Below are positions 11,429 to 19,144 of a stretch of 64,000 nt of DNA, piece after piece. Numbering within the stretch: position 1 is the stretch's first letter; every line of letters begins with the position of its first letter. The stretch lies in NCBI RefSeq assembly GCF_017589465.1, contig NZ_JAELYA010000005.1, positions 310,001 through 374,000 on the forward strand. Direction: 5' to 3'. This DNA comes from Pseudomonas schmalbachii (GTDB lineage: Bacteria; Pseudomonadota; Gammaproteobacteria; Pseudomonadales; Pseudomonadaceae). The notes below the pieces were generated by a model, which had not been told where the DNA came from, did not search any database, and saw nothing but the letters and a program-made list of their open reading frames with translations. The translations under genes were made by a program, and so were the position numbers.

Positions 11429-11621
11429 GAACGCAAGAAAAAGCGACCGCGTCACACTTTCATCCCGCCTGGACGCCATTGCGCGCGCGGCCTCAGGGCG
11501 ACTGCCAACCCAGTCACATAGCCTGCGGCATTTATTCCCTAGACTCCTTGCAAAGGATTCGCGCCTGCCTGTTCGGCGCCACTTCCGGGTCTTCCTCCCG
11601 TGCCGCCCCAGAGGTCATACC

Positions 11622-12965
11622 ATGAGGATGCAGAAGAAGCCTCAGATGGTGGAAGCCGTGGTCTTCTTCAACGACCGCGGCATCTGCAAGGAAATGCTCT
11701 ACCCGGAATTCGAGGCATTGCTCGACAACATCGTGCAGATGCCCGAGTACGCGGACCAGCAGATGAGCCTCGCCTACCTGCTGATCAACCCACGTCTGAT
11801 GGTCCGGGCGGTGGTGCTGTTCTACCTGGACTTCGACGAGACCGGCCAGGTCGACCCCGGCTGGAACCTGCCGCTGCGCCAGCTCGCCGATCGCGCCGGG
11901 CGTGGCCCGGACATGGGCGCCGGGCCGATCCGTCTTGCCTGCGCCAGCCAGTGCCCGGTGCCCTGGCACCAGATGCACCTGTGGGATCCCATCCTGACGC
12001 CCGGCAACAATCACCTGGTGATGATCCGCGAAGTGATCAAGCGCAACCATCTCGGCCTGCTGGTGGACGAGGAGCCGGCCGTCGTCGAGCCCGAGCGCCT
12101 GCATATGGCGGCCGAGCACCAGTGGTACGCGCCGGTGGAGGAACCGCACGACGAGGCGGAAAAGATCGCCCGGGAGATGCTCCAGGAGCACCAGCAGAAG
12201 TCCGCTGAAATGCTCACCCAGCACGAGATGCGCATCGCCACACTCAGCCAGCAGCATGAGCGGGAACTCAGCCAGCATCGGCTGGACGCCGAGGAGCAGC
12301 TCAAGGCGCTGCGCCGCGAGCTGACTGCCCTGCGCGAATGCCTGCAGCGCGAGGAACAGGCCGGTACCAGCCTGCGCCAGGAGCTGGCCGAGTGCCGGCT
12401 GCAGCGCGACGAGCTGGTCGCACGCCTGGGCACGGTCGAGCAGGAGGGGCGGGCGGAGGTCGCTGCCCTGCGCGCGGGCCTGCAGGCGGAGGCGCAGGCG
12501 AAAGTGGCCGGCATGCTGGCGCAATGCAAGGAGCAGCTCGCCATTCGCGATGCGGAGCTGAGTTATCGCAACGAGCTGGAGCGGCATCTTCGTCTGGAAA
12601 ACGACGCATTGCGTGCCGGCAAGGATGGCGACGAGATGGCGGTGCTGGAGCAGCTCTCCGGCCTGGGCGTCATCTTCGTCGCCTATCATCCGGGCGCCGG
12701 GCACCTGACCATCCCGCTGCAGGAGCTGACGCGCTATCGGCAGAACCCGATGGCCTACGCGGCGAGCAAATGCCTGGTGTCCGAGGAACGTTATCGCGAC
12801 TGGCTGGCCCATTATCAGCAGCCCACCTGCGACGGCCGCCTGTCCAACGGCGAGCGCTGTGCGATCCCGGTGGACCGGGTGGATACACCCAGCCGCTTCG
12901 TCGAGGGTGACAACAACTGCTGCAGCCGGCATAAAGGCAGGGGTCTGCAACCCGGCCTGAACTGA
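11622..12965 (+). CDS. uncharacterised coiled-coil protein with Cys-rich C-terminus
   Basis: A 447-residue protein I do not recognise by function. Residues 1-170 form a globular N-domain (start MRMQKKPQMVEAVVFFNDRG). About 175-345 are a long Glu/Gln/Leu-rich coiled coil. The last 100 residues include a Cys-rich segment (PTCDG ... GERC ... NNCCSRHK) that could bind zinc. The start at 11622 follows GAGG (11611-11614); an ATG six bases later is possible. No signal peptide or membrane segment is evident. The PLP-enzyme gene begins 5 nt after the stop, suggesting translational coupling. A scaffold or cytoskeletal role is conceivable but not shown. Confidence 0.8.
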   Translation: MRMQKKPQMVEAVVFFNDRGICKEMLYPEFEALLDNIVQMPEYADQQMSLAYLLINPRLMVRAVVLFYLDFDETGQVDPGWNLPLRQLADRAGRGPDMGAGPIRLACASQCPVPWHQMHLWDPILTPGNNHLVMIREVIKRNHLGLLVDEEPAVVEPERLHMAAEHQWYAPVEEPHDEAEKIAREMLQEHQQKSAEMLTQHEMRIATLSQQHERELSQHRLDAEEQLKALRRELTALRECLQREEQAGTSLRQELAECRLQRDELVARLGTVEQEGRAEVAALRAGLQAEAQAKVAGMLAQCKEQLAIRDAELSYRNELERHLRLENDALRAGKDGDEMAVLEQLSGLGVIFVAYHPGAGHLTIPLQELTRYRQNPMAYAASKCLVSEERYRDWLAHYQQPTCDGRLSNGERCAIPVDRVDTPSRFVEGDNNCCSRHKGRGLQPGLN

Positions 12966-12970
12966 CAGCA

Positions 12971-13921
12971 TTGCTCCTTCCCGACTGGCAACCCATCCCG
13001 CCTCTGCAACATGTGCGACTCGACTGGCTGGACGCGGCCGGCGTCGAGCTTGCATTGCTGCGTCTGGACCTGGTCGACGAACAGGTTTCCGGCAACAAGT
13101 GGTTCAAGCTGGCGCCGTACCTGCGCCAGGCGGCCGACCTCGGGCTGCGCGGGCTGATCAGCCTCGGCGGCGCCCATTCCAATCATCTGCATGCGCTGGC
13201 CGCGGCGGGGGCGCGCTTCGGCTTCGAAACAGCGGGACTGCTGCGTGGGCTGGAGCAGGACACGCCGACCGTACGCGACCTGCGCGATTTCGGCATGGAT
13301 CTGCACTGGCTCGGCTACGCCGGCTACCGCGAGCGCCATGCGCCGGGCTTCTGGGCGCCCTGGCGGGAGCGCTATCCGCACCTGTTGCCGGTGGACGAGG
13401 GCGGCGGCGGACTGCCCGGTGCGCAGGGTTGTGCCGGGTTGGTCGGGCAACTGCGCGCGCAACTGCCAGCGCTTGGCTGGGCTGATTATCACCAACTGTG
13501 GGTAGCGGCAGGCAGCGGCACCACGCTGGCGGGACTGGTGAGCGGCGAGGATGGCGCACACGAAGTGGTCGGCGCCATGGCCGTGCCGCCCGGGCATGGG
13601 GTGGAGGGGCAGGTTCCGCGTCTGCTGCAGGCTGCCGGCAGAGCGGATGAAGGCTATCGCCTGATCGATGCCAGTCGCGGCGGTTTCGCCCGACTGGATG
13701 CGCGGCTGGCGCGCTTCATGGCGGAGTTCCAGAAGGCCACAGGCGTGCCGTTGGAGCCGCTGTATACCGGCAAGCTGCTGCTCGCCTTGCACGACGAGGT
13801 GCAGGCCGGCAGGGCCCCACGGGGCAGCCGGATCGTCGCCGTGCACAGTGGCGGCCTGCAGGGCCTTCGGGCGTTGCAGGAGCGGCTGGATAAGCTGAGT
13901 AGGTCGGTTCCACTTCTGTAG
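12971..13921 (+). CDS. PLP-dependent enzyme of the ACC deaminase/D-cysteine desulfhydrase family
   Basis: A 316-residue fold-type II PLP enzyme. SGNKWFKLAPYL contains the predicted PLP lysine, SLGGAHSNHLHALA is the substrate loop, and GSGTTLAG binds the phosphate. Relatives act on 1-aminocyclopropane-1-carboxylate, D-cysteine or L-cysteate-type substrates; this one cannot be assigned. The start is uncertain: TTG at 12971 is 5 nt after the previous stop, and the in-frame GTG at 13013 is the alternative. No good ribosome site precedes either, consistent with coupling to the upstream gene. Its TAG stop lies inside the left arm of a perfect 30-bp inverted repeat. Confidence 0.8.
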   Translation: MLLPDWQPIPPLQHVRLDWLDAAGVELALLRLDLVDEQVSGNKWFKLAPYLRQAADLGLRGLISLGGAHSNHLHALAAAGARFGFETAGLLRGLEQDTPTVRDLRDFGMDLHWLGYAGYRERHAPGFWAPWRERYPHLLPVDEGGGGLPGAQGCAGLVGQLRAQLPALGWADYHQLWVAAGSGTTLAGLVSGEDGAHEVVGAMAVPPGHGVEGQVPRLLQAAGRADEGYRLIDASRGGFARLDARLARFMAEFQKATGVPLEPLYTGKLLLALHDEVQAGRAPRGSRIVAVHSGGLQGLRALQERLDKLSRSVPLL

Positions 13922-13994
13922 GATGGGTTGAGCGCAGCGATACCCATGCTGTCCCGACGCATTCATGGGTATCGCTGCGCTCAACCCATCCTAC
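13918..13994. repeat. perfect 30-bp inverted repeat (GTAGG...CCTAC palindrome family)
   Basis: Arms 13918-13947 and 13965-13994 are exact reverse complements with a 17-nt loop; the arm begins GTAGGATGGGTTGAGCGCAG. It separates two convergent genes, so it may act as a bidirectional terminator. It belongs to the same architectural family as the repeats at 17826-17913 and 40490-40547. Confidence 0.85.
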
Positions 13995-14009
13995 GCGGTG
14001 TTTCTAGCG

Positions 14010-14954
14010 TCACCGGGAGTAGCTGGAAGGCTCGTCCGGCCAGCGGTCGCTCACCAGGAACAGCCGCTCGCACTCCTGCCAGTCGCCATCGCGCAGGGTG
14101 AGTCGCGCCAGCATCTGCGGGAAACCGTCCTCGGGAAGCTGTTCCAGCCATTGTTCGAACTGTGCTTCGTCCCAACTCTGTTCCGGGCTGATCCGGGCGG
14201 GGGAGAGCCATTGCGCGCGGGGCAGCATCTGCCAGCGTCCGCTGGACTGCCGGCGATAGAGATCCCAGTCGCGGCGGTGCAGCCAGCGTCCGCGCAGATG
14301 GCGTGGATCGGCGCCGGCGGGCGGTGGGCAGTCCTGTGGCCAGGGATAGAACAGATAGCCGCCCAGCCACAACGAGGCCTGGACGGGACTGTCGGTGAAC
14401 GCCTGGACCACGGCGCTGCCTTCCGCTGTCGACGACAGCGGCACCTGATGGTCGTAGAGATGCTGCAACTTGCGCGTCAACTGGTCCTCGGCGCCGGGGC
14501 CGAGCCAGTCCTCCGGACCGTCGCGGGCGGGACCGAGATAGAGCTTGATGGCCAGTTCGAGGTGATGCGGCCCGTCGTCGTCCTCCACCAGCAGGTCCAG
14601 CTCGCCGAGGGTGTGGCCGTTGTTGCGCACCGGCAGGTTGGCCGCCAGCAGGCGGATGTCCGGGGCCTGCTCCAGGGCGAACTGCCAGAGGCGCTCGTAG
14701 TAGCGGCCGAGCCGTTGCCGCGGTTCGGCATCCAGCCAGGCAGCCAGTTCGCCGGGCTGTCGATCCTGTTCCTGCAGCCAGTCCGCCAGTTGGTTCGGTT
14801 CGCTATGCCAGCGGCTGGCGGCCAGCGGGTGGCGCTGGCGGCGCGCGGTGGCGGCCAGCAGGGGCGGCGATAGCAGCGTCCAGGCCAGGTCGCGAACCTG
14901 TGGCTGGCGCAGTTCCGCGAGCAGATCGGTGAACAGCGTGGAAATCTTCGTCAT
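14010..14954 (-). CDS. DUF1853 family protein (PD-(D/E)XK nuclease-like)
   Basis: A 314-residue protein of a conserved but uncharacterised gammaproteobacterial family. The central segment GELDLLVEDDDGPHHLELAIK has the spacing of a PD-(D/E)XK nuclease core: an acidic residue in ELDLL, then E-x-K (LELAIK). Tryptophan-rich stretches (GYLFYPWPQD) surround it. No signal peptide. It is convergent with the PLP enzyme and divergent from NAD kinase. Whether it cuts nucleic acid is not established. Confidence 0.8.
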   Translation of the reverse strand: MTKISTLFTDLLAELRQPQVRDLAWTLLSPPLLAATARRQRHPLAASRWHSEPNQLADWLQEQDRQPGELAAWLDAEPRQRLGRYYERLWQFALEQAPDIRLLAANLPVRNNGHTLGELDLLVEDDDGPHHLELAIKLYLGPARDGPEDWLGPGAEDQLTRKLQHLYDHQVPLSSTAEGSAVVQAFTDSPVQASLWLGGYLFYPWPQDCPPPAGADPRHLRGRWLHRRDWDLYRRQSSGRWQMLPRAQWLSPARISPEQSWDEAQFEQWLEQLPEDGFPQMLARLTLRDGDWQECERLFLVSDRWPDEPSSYSR

Positions 14955-15075
14955 CTGTGTAGCCTAGCCCTCATGGCGGGCGCGGCGCATCCATCGGGCC
15001 GGCGGTTTGCCGCTGTTTGCGCCTTTCGCCCATAATTCCGCTCATTCCCGCCCCTCGACGCTGTTCAGGAGTCCC

Positions 15076-15963
15076 ATGGATCCCTTTCGCAATATCGGCA
15101 TCATCGGCCGCCTCGGTAGCACGCAGGTGCTGGAAACCATCCGCCGGCTGAAGCGCTTCCTGATCGAGCGACACCAGCATGTGATCCTCGAAGACACCAT
15201 CGCCGAAGTGTTGCCCGGCCACGGCCTGCAGACCTGCTCGCGCAAGCTGATGGGCGAGATCTGCGACCTGGTGATCGTGGTCGGCGGCGACGGCAGCATG
15301 CTCGGCGCGGCGCGCGCGCTGGCGCAGCACAAGGTGCCGGTGCTGGGCATCAACCGCGGCAGCCTGGGCTTCCTCACCGATATCCGTCCGGACGAACTGG
15401 AAGTGAAGGTCACGGAGGTGCTGGAAGGCCAGTACATCGCCGAATCCCGCTTCCTGCTGGATGTCCAGGTGCGCCGCCACGGCGACTCCATCGGCCAGGG
15501 CGACGCGCTGAACGACGTGGTGCTGCACCCCGGCAAGTCGACGCGGATGATCGAATTCGAGCTGCACATCGACGGCCAGTTCGTCTGCAGCCAGAAGGCC
15601 GACGGCCTGATCGTCTCCACCCCGACCGGCTCCACCGCCTACGCGCTGTCCGCCGGCGGGCCGATCATGCATCCGAAGCTGGATGCCATCGTCATCGTGC
15701 CGATGTATCCGCACACGCTGTCCAGCCGGCCGATCGTGGTCGATGGCGACAGCGAGCTGAAGATCGTGGTGTCGCCGAACATGCAGATCTACCCGCAGGT
15801 GTCCTGCGACGGGCAGAACCACTTCACCTGCGCGCCCGGCGATACCGTCACGGTGAGCAAGAAGCCGCACAAGCTGCGCCTGATCCACCCGGTCGACCAC
15901 AACTACTACGAGGTCTGCCGGACCAAGCTGGGGTGGGGAAGCCGCCTCGGGGGGAGCGAGTGA
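15076..15963 (+). CDS. nadK: NAD kinase
   Basis: A 295-residue ATP-NAD kinase that makes NADP in the cytosol. The signature GGDGSMLGAAR includes the catalytic Asp at residue 72; GINRGSLGFLTDI and TPTGSTAYALSAGGPI form the NAD and phosphate pocket. The ATG at 15076 has CAGGAG 4 nt upstream and gives the length usual for Pseudomonas. Its TGA overlaps the GTG start of the phosphoesterase gene (GTGA), so the two are coupled. Confidence 0.96.
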   Translation: MDPFRNIGIIGRLGSTQVLETIRRLKRFLIERHQHVILEDTIAEVLPGHGLQTCSRKLMGEICDLVIVVGGDGSMLGAARALAQHKVPVLGINRGSLGFLTDIRPDELEVKVTEVLEGQYIAESRFLLDVQVRRHGDSIGQGDALNDVVLHPGKSTRMIEFELHIDGQFVCSQKADGLIVSTPTGSTAYALSAGGPIMHPKLDAIVIVPMYPHTLSSRPIVVDGDSELKIVVSPNMQIYPQVSCDGQNHFTCAPGDTVTVSKKPHKLRLIHPVDHNYYEVCRTKLGWGSRLGGSE

Positions 15964-16943
15964 GCGAACTCGATCCTGCGCGCGGCTACGACCTGATCGG
16001 CGACGTCCACGGCTGCGCCCACACCCTCGACCGGCTGCTGGAAACCCTCGGTTACCGTCAGCAGGGCGGGGTATGGCGGCATCCACGCCGGCAGGCACTG
16101 TTCCTTGGCGATATCGTCGACCGTGGGCCGCGCATCCGCGAGGCGCTGCACCGGGTGCACGACATGGTCGCCGCGGGCGAGGCGCTGTGCATCATGGGCA
16201 ACCACGAGTTCAACGCGCTCGGCTGGGCCACTCCGGCGGCGCCGGGCAGCGGTCGCACCTACGTTCGCGAACACACGCCGCGGCATGCCCGGCTGATTCG
16301 CGAGACCCTGGAGCAGTTCGAGGGGCATCCGGCGGACTGGCGCGACTTCCTCGGCTGGTTCCAGTCGATGCCGCTGTTCATCGACGCCGGGCACTTCCGC
16401 ATGGTGCATGCCTGCTGGGACAACGGCCTGATCGAGACGCTGCGCCGGCAGTTCCCCGATGGGAAGATCGACGAGGCATTCCTCCAGGCCTCCGCCGATC
16501 CTGGCAGCTTCGCCCATCAGTCCTGCAACCGCCTGCTGCGCGGCACCGACATGCGCCTGCCGAAGGGCATCACCCTGACCAGCAGCGACGGCTACACCCG
16601 CGCGTTCTTCCGCACCAAGTTCTGGGAAGAGGACCGCGAGCCGGAAACCTACGGCGACATCGTCTTCCAGCCCGATGCGCTGCCCGACGAGGTGGCCGCC
16701 GAACCCCTCACTCGCGAACAGAAGTCCAGCCTGCTGAGTTATGGCGCCGACGAGCCGCTGCTGTTCGTCGGCCACTACTGGTGCAAGGGCACGCCGGCGC
16801 CGATCCGGCCGAACCTGGCCTGCCTGGACTACAGCGCGGTGATGTACGGCAAGCTGGTCGCGTATCGGCTGGACGGCGAACGCCGTCTCGATCGCGGTAA
16901 ATTCGTATGGGTGGATGTGAAGCGCCCGGGGGCCGACGAGTGA
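15960..16943 (+). CDS. calcineurin-like metallophosphoesterase
   Basis: A 327-residue member of the metallophosphoesterase superfamily. The metal-binding motifs are in order: GDVHGC (about residue 14), GDIVDRGP (about 52) and GNHEFNALG (about 80), followed by later His residues. Relatives include bis(5'-nucleosyl) tetraphosphatases and serine/threonine phosphatases; the substrate here is unknown. The GTG start at 15960 overlaps the NAD kinase stop and is preceded by GGGGGGAG. The rhomboid gene overlaps its stop in the same way, so the three genes form one translationally coupled unit. Confidence 0.88.
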   Translation: MSELDPARGYDLIGDVHGCAHTLDRLLETLGYRQQGGVWRHPRRQALFLGDIVDRGPRIREALHRVHDMVAAGEALCIMGNHEFNALGWATPAAPGSGRTYVREHTPRHARLIRETLEQFEGHPADWRDFLGWFQSMPLFIDAGHFRMVHACWDNGLIETLRRQFPDGKIDEAFLQASADPGSFAHQSCNRLLRGTDMRLPKGITLTSSDGYTRAFFRTKFWEEDREPETYGDIVFQPDALPDEVAAEPLTREQKSSLLSYGADEPLLFVGHYWCKGTPAPIRPNLACLDYSAVMYGKLVAYRLDGERRLDRGKFVWVDVKRPGADE

Positions 16944-17797
16944 GTGCAGTAGAAGTGATGCGATTGCCGCTGGCGGTGGACCTGGGCGGGTTCGTCAGCC
17001 TGCTGCGCCGCCTGAACGTGCCGTTCCGGGTCAGCGAGGAGTCCGGCGAGCAGGTGCTCTGGGTGCCCAGCCCGCAACTGGCCGAGGAAGTGCGCACGCT
17101 CTACCAGCGCTTTCCCGAAGGCGATCCTGATTTCGCCCTGGCGACCGAGCCGGTAAGGCGCTCCCCGGGGTTCGTCGGCCAGCTTCGTGCCAGTTGGATG
17201 ACCGCCGCGGTGTTGCTGGTGACGCTGGTCGTCGCCGCGGTCACGCTGCTTGGCAACAACCTGGCGACCTTGCACTGGCTGACCTTCCAGGAGTTCCAGG
17301 TGGAGGGCGACTACGCCGTCTTCACGCCGCTGATGGAAAGCCTGGCAGCGGGGCAGTGGTGGCGCCTGTTCACGCCGATGCTGATCCACTTCGGCTGGCT
17401 GCACCTGGCGATGAATGGCATGTGGTACTGGGAGCTCGGCCGGCGCATCGAATACCGCCAGGGCGGGCCGATGCTGCTGGTGCTGTCGCTGGGCTTCGGC
17501 CTGGTGTCGAACGTGGTGCAGTTCTCCGTCAGCGGGGCGAGCCTGTTCGGCGGCCTGTCCGGCGTGCTCTACGGCCTGCTCGGGCACTGCTGGATCTTCC
17601 AGCTGCTGGCGCCGACCCCGGCCTTCCGCCTGCCCAGGGGCGTGGTGGCGATGATGCTGATCTGGCTGCTGATCTGCCTGTCCGGGGTGATCGACCTGCT
17701 GGGCTTCGGCTCCATCGCCAATGGCGCGCATATCGGCGGACTGGTCGCCGGTTGCGCTACCGGCCTGATCGGCGGATTGCTCGCGCGGCGCGGTTGA
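16940..17797 (+). CDS. glpG: rhomboid intramembrane serine protease (GlpG type)
   Basis: A 285-residue membrane protease. Residues about 1-75 form the cytosolic GlpG N-terminal domain; then six membrane helices with catalytic S207 in GLSGVLYGLLG and H264 in NGAHIGGLVAG. The L1-loop WR motif appears as WWRLFTPM and the conserved HLAMNGMWYWELG follows. The GTG at 16940 overlaps the TGA of the phosphoesterase; an ATG at 16958 is the alternative. It cleaves transmembrane segments of unknown substrates. A palindromic repeat follows rather than a classical terminator. Confidence 0.93.
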   Translation: MSAVEVMRLPLAVDLGGFVSLLRRLNVPFRVSEESGEQVLWVPSPQLAEEVRTLYQRFPEGDPDFALATEPVRRSPGFVGQLRASWMTAAVLLVTLVVAAVTLLGNNLATLHWLTFQEFQVEGDYAVFTPLMESLAAGQWWRLFTPMLIHFGWLHLAMNGMWYWELGRRIEYRQGGPMLLVLSLGFGLVSNVVQFSVSGASLFGGLSGVLYGLLGHCWIFQLLAPTPAFRLPRGVVAMMLIWLLICLSGVIDLLGFGSIANGAHIGGLVAGCATGLIGGLLARRG

Positions 17798-17825
17798 GGT
17801 TGATGATGGTGGGATGGTGCTTCTC

Positions 17826-17913
17826 GTAGGTTGGTGCTGAACGCAGTGAAGCCCAACTGAATGGTGCCATGCCCGACAGATGTTGGGCTTCGCTTCGCTC
17901 AGCGCCAACCTAC
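17826..17913. repeat. imperfect 32-bp inverted repeat (GTAGG...CCTAC family)
   Basis: Arms 17826-17857 and 17882-17913 match at 28 of 32 positions with a 24-nt loop. The arm begins GTAGGTTGGTGCTGAACGCA; compare the perfect palindrome at 13918. It lies between the rhomboid gene and a DUF1315 gene on the same strand. Confidence 0.75.
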
Positions 17914-17993
17914 AGGGGATTGACCAACGTCCGTGCGCTGCGGGGCCGGGGTCGGTAGAATGCCGGTTTTGCCCAATTTGCAGGAGTCGGCCA

Positions 17994-18254
17994 ATGTCGT
18001 CCTTCGCCGAGATGATCGAGAACATCACCCCCGAGATCTACCAGAACCTCAAGCTGGCGGTGGAGATCGGCAAGTGGCCGGACGGCCGCAAGCTGACCCA
18101 GGAGCAGAAGGAGCTCAGCCTGCAGGCGGTGATCGCCTGGGAGATGGCCAACCTGCCGGAAGAAGAACGCACCGGCTACATGGGCCCGCAGGAATGCGAG
18201 TCGCATGCCGACCCGATCCCGAATCTCCTGTTCAAGTCCGACGCGCTGCACTGA
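17994..18254 (+). CDS. DUF1315 (YeaC-like) protein
   Basis: An 86-residue cytosolic protein of the YeaC family: SFAEMIENITPEIYQNLK, KWPDGRKLTQEQKE, and the C-terminal HADPIPNLLFK. CAGGAG (17981-17986) precedes the ATG by 7 nt. The function is unknown. The stop overlaps the next ATG by one base (TGATG), so it is coupled to the DUF2797 gene. Confidence 0.88.
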   Translation: MSSFAEMIENITPEIYQNLKLAVEIGKWPDGRKLTQEQKELSLQAVIAWEMANLPEEERTGYMGPQECESHADPIPNLLFKSDALH

Positions 18255-19081
18255 TGAGCGAACTCGGACGTGGCGCGCTCAGCAAGATGTCGGCGCGCCT
18301 TGAAACACCCGTTCAATACGCCTTCCGCCTCGGCGACGAGGAAGTTGCGGTCAACCCGCTGATCGGCAAGACCGTGCGCCTGGAATACCTCGGCGCGATC
18401 TTCTGCACCCACTGCGGCCGCAAGACGAAGAAGAGCTTCAGCCAGGGCTACTGCTATCCCTGCTTCACCAAGCTGGCTCAATGCGACAGCTGCATCGTCA
18501 GCCCGGAGAAGTGCCATTTCGAGCAGGGCACCTGCCGCGAGCCGGAGTGGGGCGAGCGCTTCTGCATGACCGATCACGTGGTCTACCTGGCCAACTCTTC
18601 CGGCGTGAAGGTCGGTATCACCCGCGCCACCCAGGTGCCGACCCGCTGGATCGACCAGGGCGCGCGCCAGGCGCTGCCGATCATGCGCGTGGCCACGCGG
18701 CAGCAGTCCGGCTTCGTCGAGGACCTGCTGCGCACTCAGGTGGCCGACCGTACCAACTGGCGCGCGCTGCTCAAGGGCGATGCCGAACCGCTGGACCTGG
18801 TTGCCATCCGCGAGCAGCTTTTCGACCAGTGTGCCGATGGCCTGCGCGAGCTGCAGCAGCGCTTCGGCCTGCAGGCGATCCAGCCGGTCACCGATCTGCA
18901 ACCGGTCGAGATCCAGTATCCGGTCGAGGCCTATCTGGCCAAGATCACCAGCTTCGATCTGGACAAGACGCCGGTAGTGGAGGGTACCCTGCAAGGTATC
19001 AAGGGCCAGTACCTGATCTTCGATACCGGCGTCATCAATATCCGCAAGTACACCGCTTACCAGCTGGCGGTGAGTGCTTAA
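18254..19081 (+). CDS. DUF2797 zinc-ribbon protein
   Basis: A 275-residue protein of an uncharacterised family. Two or more Cys pairs (FCTHCGRK, YCYPCF, CDSC, KCHFEQGTC) at about residues 49-95 form a probable zinc-binding module. Directly after comes VVYLANSSGVKVGITR ... RWIDQGA, which resembles the core of GIY-YIG-type domains. The C-terminal part (about 210-275) is a small beta-rich domain. No membrane segments. It is translationally coupled to the YeaC-like gene and lies 63 bp ahead of pepN. A nucleic-acid role is only suggested by the motifs. Confidence 0.82.
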   Translation: MSELGRGALSKMSARLETPVQYAFRLGDEEVAVNPLIGKTVRLEYLGAIFCTHCGRKTKKSFSQGYCYPCFTKLAQCDSCIVSPEKCHFEQGTCREPEWGERFCMTDHVVYLANSSGVKVGITRATQVPTRWIDQGARQALPIMRVATRQQSGFVEDLLRTQVADRTNWRALLKGDAEPLDLVAIREQLFDQCADGLRELQQRFGLQAIQPVTDLQPVEIQYPVEAYLAKITSFDLDKTPVVEGTLQGIKGQYLIFDTGVINIRKYTAYQLAVSA

Positions 19082-19144
19082 CTGAGTCCGGGGCGGCGCA
19101 ATCCGTCCGTCCCGGTTCGAGCATTTCCCAAGGGGCCACAAGCC

